The position numbers and the translations under genes are program-made. Of a DNA stretch of 64,000 nt, positions 61,914 to 64,000 are shown one piece after another. Each line of letters begins with the position of its first letter. Positions within the stretch are counted from its first letter, which is position 1. This DNA comes from Mucilaginibacter oryzae (GTDB lineage: Bacteria > Bacteroidota > Bacteroidia > Sphingobacteriales > Sphingobacteriaceae): the NCBI RefSeq assembly GCF_003148845.1, contig NZ_QGHA01000007.1:155440-219439 (forward strand). Reading direction: 5' to 3'. A model generated the notes under the pieces. It was not told the DNA's origin and did no database searches. It saw only the letters and a list, made by a program, of their open reading frames with translations.

Positions 61914-62211
61914 TAAATTTGGTAGTATTTATGGGTTTGTTGAGTATAAATATCTGCAAGCTTTTGATACTAACATAGCAAAAACCTGCAAAATCTATGT
62001 TGGTTTTATCAATAAATTTTTGAAAATCAAATCATTAAATGTTTTAAGAGCGATTAACTACGATGAGGAGAAGTTGGCAACCAGAAGGGAGAGTTTATCG
62101 GAATATATACTCGCGAACAACGAGGCAATCGCGTCCAGGCAGGGAACCCCTGCGTAGTTTGCGATTGCCTTGTTAGTAATAACGTGCCGAAACCGGCAAA
62201 AACAATAAATT
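61914..62211. repeat. Gap between the IS relic and the PQQ dehydrogenase, with a palindrome
   Basis: AACGAGGCAATCGC (62119-62132) is inverted as GCGATTGCCTTGTT (62161-62174) with one G-T, and inside it GCAGGG-AAC-CCCTGC (62139-62153) is a hairpin. The pattern resembles the common GAACGAAGCAATCGC type of dispersed repeat. A plus-strand frame from at least 61921 to 62157 is open but has no usable start, so it is not called a gene. Confidence 0.65.
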
Positions 62212-63414
62212 TTATTTACCTATCCTGTAAAAATTACCACTATCGGTAACACCATATAAAGCGCCGTCTTTGCCGGTAACCAACGAGCGCCAGCGTTCGT
62301 TTTTATCTTTAAGCAAACGTTCTTCGGCTATTACTTTATTGTTTTTGATCACGAGGCGGGCAATGTGCGAACCGCCGAGCGCGCCAACAAACAAATTGTT
62401 TTTCCACTCGGGGATGAGGTTGCCGGTATAAAAAGTAATGCCGCAAGGTGAGATGCTGGGATCCCAGTAATACACGGGCTGCGTAACGCCCTCTTTTTGC
62501 TGGATGCCCTCCCCTACTTTCTGGCCGCTGTACTCGATACCATAAGTAACTACCGGCCAGCCATAATTTTTACCCGGGCGGATGATATTGATCTCATCGC
62601 CTCCCCGCGGACCAAATTCGGCTTCCCATAATTCGCCCGTTAACGGGTTGGCGGTCATCCCTTCGGGGTTACGTAGCCCGTAGGCATAAATTTCGGGCAA
62701 TACACCGCTTTTGCCGGCGAAAGGCCCGCCCGGAACGGGCTTGCCATCGCGGGTAATGTGTAGAACTTTACCTACGGCGGCGCCCAGATCTTGCGCCTTC
62801 ATGCGGATATCTTCGGCGCCGTGCTCGCCGGTGCTTACAAACAGGTTGCCTTGTTTATCAAACACCACGCGCGAGCCAAACTGCAAATGCCCGTTGTAAG
62901 CCGGTTTGGCATGATAAATTACCTGTACGTTTTCAAGCTTGCTATCGTCGGCAGAGAGTTTTCCTTTTGCTACCGCGAGCTGGAAGCCGCCATCTGCCTG
63001 TTCGGAGTAAGTGAAGAACAATGTGCGGTTTTTGGTAAATGACGAATCGAAATTAACATCCAGCAAACCACCCTGGCCGCCAACCGCAATTGCAGGCAGG
63101 CCAGTTATATCCTTATCAAAACTGCCGTCGGCTTTTAATATCTTCATGGTACCGCCTTTTTCTGTGATCAGGAAGCGGCCATCGGGCAAACAACGCAATG
63201 CCCATGGCGATTTTAGCTGTTTATTGATGACAGTAACAACCAGTTTGGTTTTGGTTTGTGTGCCGCCTATACGGGTTTGACCGGCAACGGCAGGTTTATA
63301 ATCGCTGTTGGGTTTCTGGGTTTCAACCGGCGGTAACGACTGGGCTTTTACCTGCCCCATGAAGGCACCGGTGCATAATACGCCCATTAAAATAATTTTG
63401 TTTTTTACTGGCAT
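62212..63414 (-). CDS. PQQ-dependent soluble sugar dehydrogenase (Asd/YliI type)
   Basis: 400 residues with a signal peptide (to about 25, GQVKAQ). The six-bladed beta-propeller pattern is clear: SPWALRCLPDGRFLITEKGG, GQGGLLDVNFD, SRVVFDKQGNLFVSTGEHG, YAYGLRNPEGMTANPLTGEL, WEAEFGPRGGDEIN. It oxidises aldoses to lactones in the periplasm using PQQ and calcium, passing electrons to the respiratory chain. No PQQ synthesis genes are near. Confidence 0.92.
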   Translation of the reverse strand: MPVKNKIILMGVLCTGAFMGQVKAQSLPPVETQKPNSDYKPAVAGQTRIGGTQTKTKLVVTVINKQLKSPWALRCLPDGRFLITEKGGTMKILKADGSFDKDITGLPAIAVGGQGGLLDVNFDSSFTKNRTLFFTYSEQADGGFQLAVAKGKLSADDSKLENVQVIYHAKPAYNGHLQFGSRVVFDKQGNLFVSTGEHGAEDIRMKAQDLGAAVGKVLHITRDGKPVPGGPFAGKSGVLPEIYAYGLRNPEGMTANPLTGELWEAEFGPRGGDEINIIRPGKNYGWPVVTYGIEYSGQKVGEGIQQKEGVTQPVYYWDPSISPCGITFYTGNLIPEWKNNLFVGALGGSHIARLVIKNNKVIAEERLLKDKNERWRSLVTGKDGALYGVTDSGNFYRIGK

Positions 63415-63448
63415 GATGGTTAACTGTTAAGAATATATGTGCTATGGT

Positions 63449-63456
63449 CAAATATA
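63449..63456 (-). promoter_or_regulatory. -7 promoter box TATATTTG before the PQQ dehydrogenase
   Basis: Perfect TAnnTTTG on the minus strand, about 34 nt before the ATG at 63414. Confidence 0.5.
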
Positions 63457-63588
63457 GTTAACAAAATAAGATACAGGCAGGTTTTTGTGTATGGGTTTTG
63501 TTACGCAGGCATCAGCGATCCTGAACCGGCGATGGGAGCAGTACTGCTAAAAAAATTAAATTATATTTTAGAAATGTACAACTTATAC

Positions 63589-63596
63589 TATATTTG
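63589..63596 (+). promoter_or_regulatory. -7 promoter box TATATTTG before tRNA-Ala
   Basis: Perfect TAnnTTTG 12 nt before the mature tRNA 5' end. Confidence 0.6.
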
Positions 63597-63608
63597 CAGC
63601 CCACCAAC

Positions 63609-63682
<74 letters not shown>

Positions 63683-63693
63683 CCTGATAATCA

Positions 63694-63726
63694 AGCATCT
63701 ACAAAACTTTGTAGGTGCTTTTTTTT
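63694..63726 (+). terminator. tRNA-Ala terminator
   Basis: Twelve-bp stem AGCATCTACAAA / TTTGTAGGTGCT (one T-G pair) with a 2-nt loop, followed by a run of eight T. Confidence 0.92.
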
Positions 63727-63741
63727 GACCTTTCGATGACC

Positions 63742-63773
63742 GGATCAAGCAAAAAAGGGATCAAGCAAAAAAG
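63742..63773. repeat. Two tandem 16-bp copies next to the ISL3-type element
   Basis: GGATCAAGCAAAAAAG occurs twice in a row between the tRNA-Ala terminator and the transposase 3' end (63742-63757, 63758-63773). Confidence 0.8.
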
Positions 63774-63790
63774 TTGGGGGGATAGTTTTA

Positions 63791-64000
63791 TTAGGCATAG
63801 ATTTTCATTAGTCTAAACATAAAGAACTCGACATTTCTTACTCCTCTGAATTGTGCTCTTAAGGCTTTAATCTTTGCATTGAAAGATTCTGCTGAGGCAT
63901 TGGTGTGCCTTTTGTCAAAGTAATTGAGAATGGTTTGATAATGGTTTTGGATTGTTCTGGAAACGGTAGCAAAAGCCTTAATACCCGATCTTTCCACTTC
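63791..64000 (-). mobile_element. ISL3-type (ISAon1-like) transposase, C-terminal end, cut by the window edge
   Basis: The minus-strand frame enters from beyond 64000 and ends at a TAA (63791-63793). Visible residues include IQNHYQTILNYFDKRHTNAS and AESFNAKIKALRAQFRGVRN, then EFFMFRLMKIYA, the conserved C-terminal end of the ISL3/IS204 transposase family. Only about 70 residues can be seen. The internal Met at the 63997 end is probably not the true start. Confidence 0.85.

Noticed and set aside
61921..62157. Open plus-strand frame of 79 codons after the IS relic
   Set aside because: No ATG/GTG in frame, and the only TTG (62020) leaves about 46 codons; the end lies inside the 62119-62174 repeat. 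May be an eroded gene, but not supported.

Overview
The window looks like chromosomal DNA from a Bacteroidota, most likely the family Sphingobacteriaceae (Mucilaginibacter or Pedobacter type). The reasons are two SusC/SusD outer-membrane systems with FecR anti-sigma factors, a complete MoxR/Bat operon, a RicT start rich in Cys and Gly beside holB, and many promoters with the Bacteroidota -7 box TAnnTTTG. Most intergenic gaps hold palindromic repeats. This placement comes from gene content and motifs only.

Layout. 1-1800: start of ricT, holB and, divergently, ruvX. 1903-12050 (minus strand): a polysaccharide-utilisation-like locus ordered fecR, susC, susD, an HGSNAT-like membrane acetyltransferase and a GH20 hexosaminidase; it has no adjacent sigma factor. 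12600-21074 (plus strand): moxR, DUF58, a BatD-like protein, batA, batB, batC, batD, batE. 21408-33222: mixed housekeeping and secreted proteins (PfkB kinase, GT4 glycosyltransferase, PI-PLC-like phosphodiesterase, GluQ-type synthetase, SMUG2-type glycosylase, nucleoside hydrolase, beta-barrel protein, CsbD-like protein, S41 protease, zinc peptidase, lipoprotein). 33685-34989: a leucine-rich-repeat protein kinase. 35146-43120: a second susCD locus with its own ECF sigma and FecR, ending in an endonuclease/exonuclease/phosphatase-family enzyme.

43412-50206: a compact three-gene cluster of a transglutaminase-DUF2126 fusion, a circularly permuted ATP-grasp fused to an alpha-E domain, and a second transglutaminase. 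Such clusters are predicted peptide-ligation or protein-modification systems whose product is unknown, and this is the most likely poorly characterised system here. 50331-53089: trmD and rplS, separated by an ECF sigma factor and two small membrane proteins. 53502-56394 (minus): CPBP protease, DUF2007, cdsA, psd. 56432-61166: dusB, apaG, a YXWGXW-type secreted protein, a YugP-type zinc peptidase and an FAD oxidoreductase. 61204-64000: a decayed IS5/IS1182-type transposase, a PQQ sugar dehydrogenase, tRNA-Ala(GGC), and an ISL3-type (ISAon1-like) transposase running off the right edge.

Between the genes are strong terminators, two fecR-susC hairpins of the same design, a nested multi-branch element upstream of moxR, several families of palindromic repeats, and a set of -7 boxes placed so close to start codons that leaderless mRNAs are predicted.
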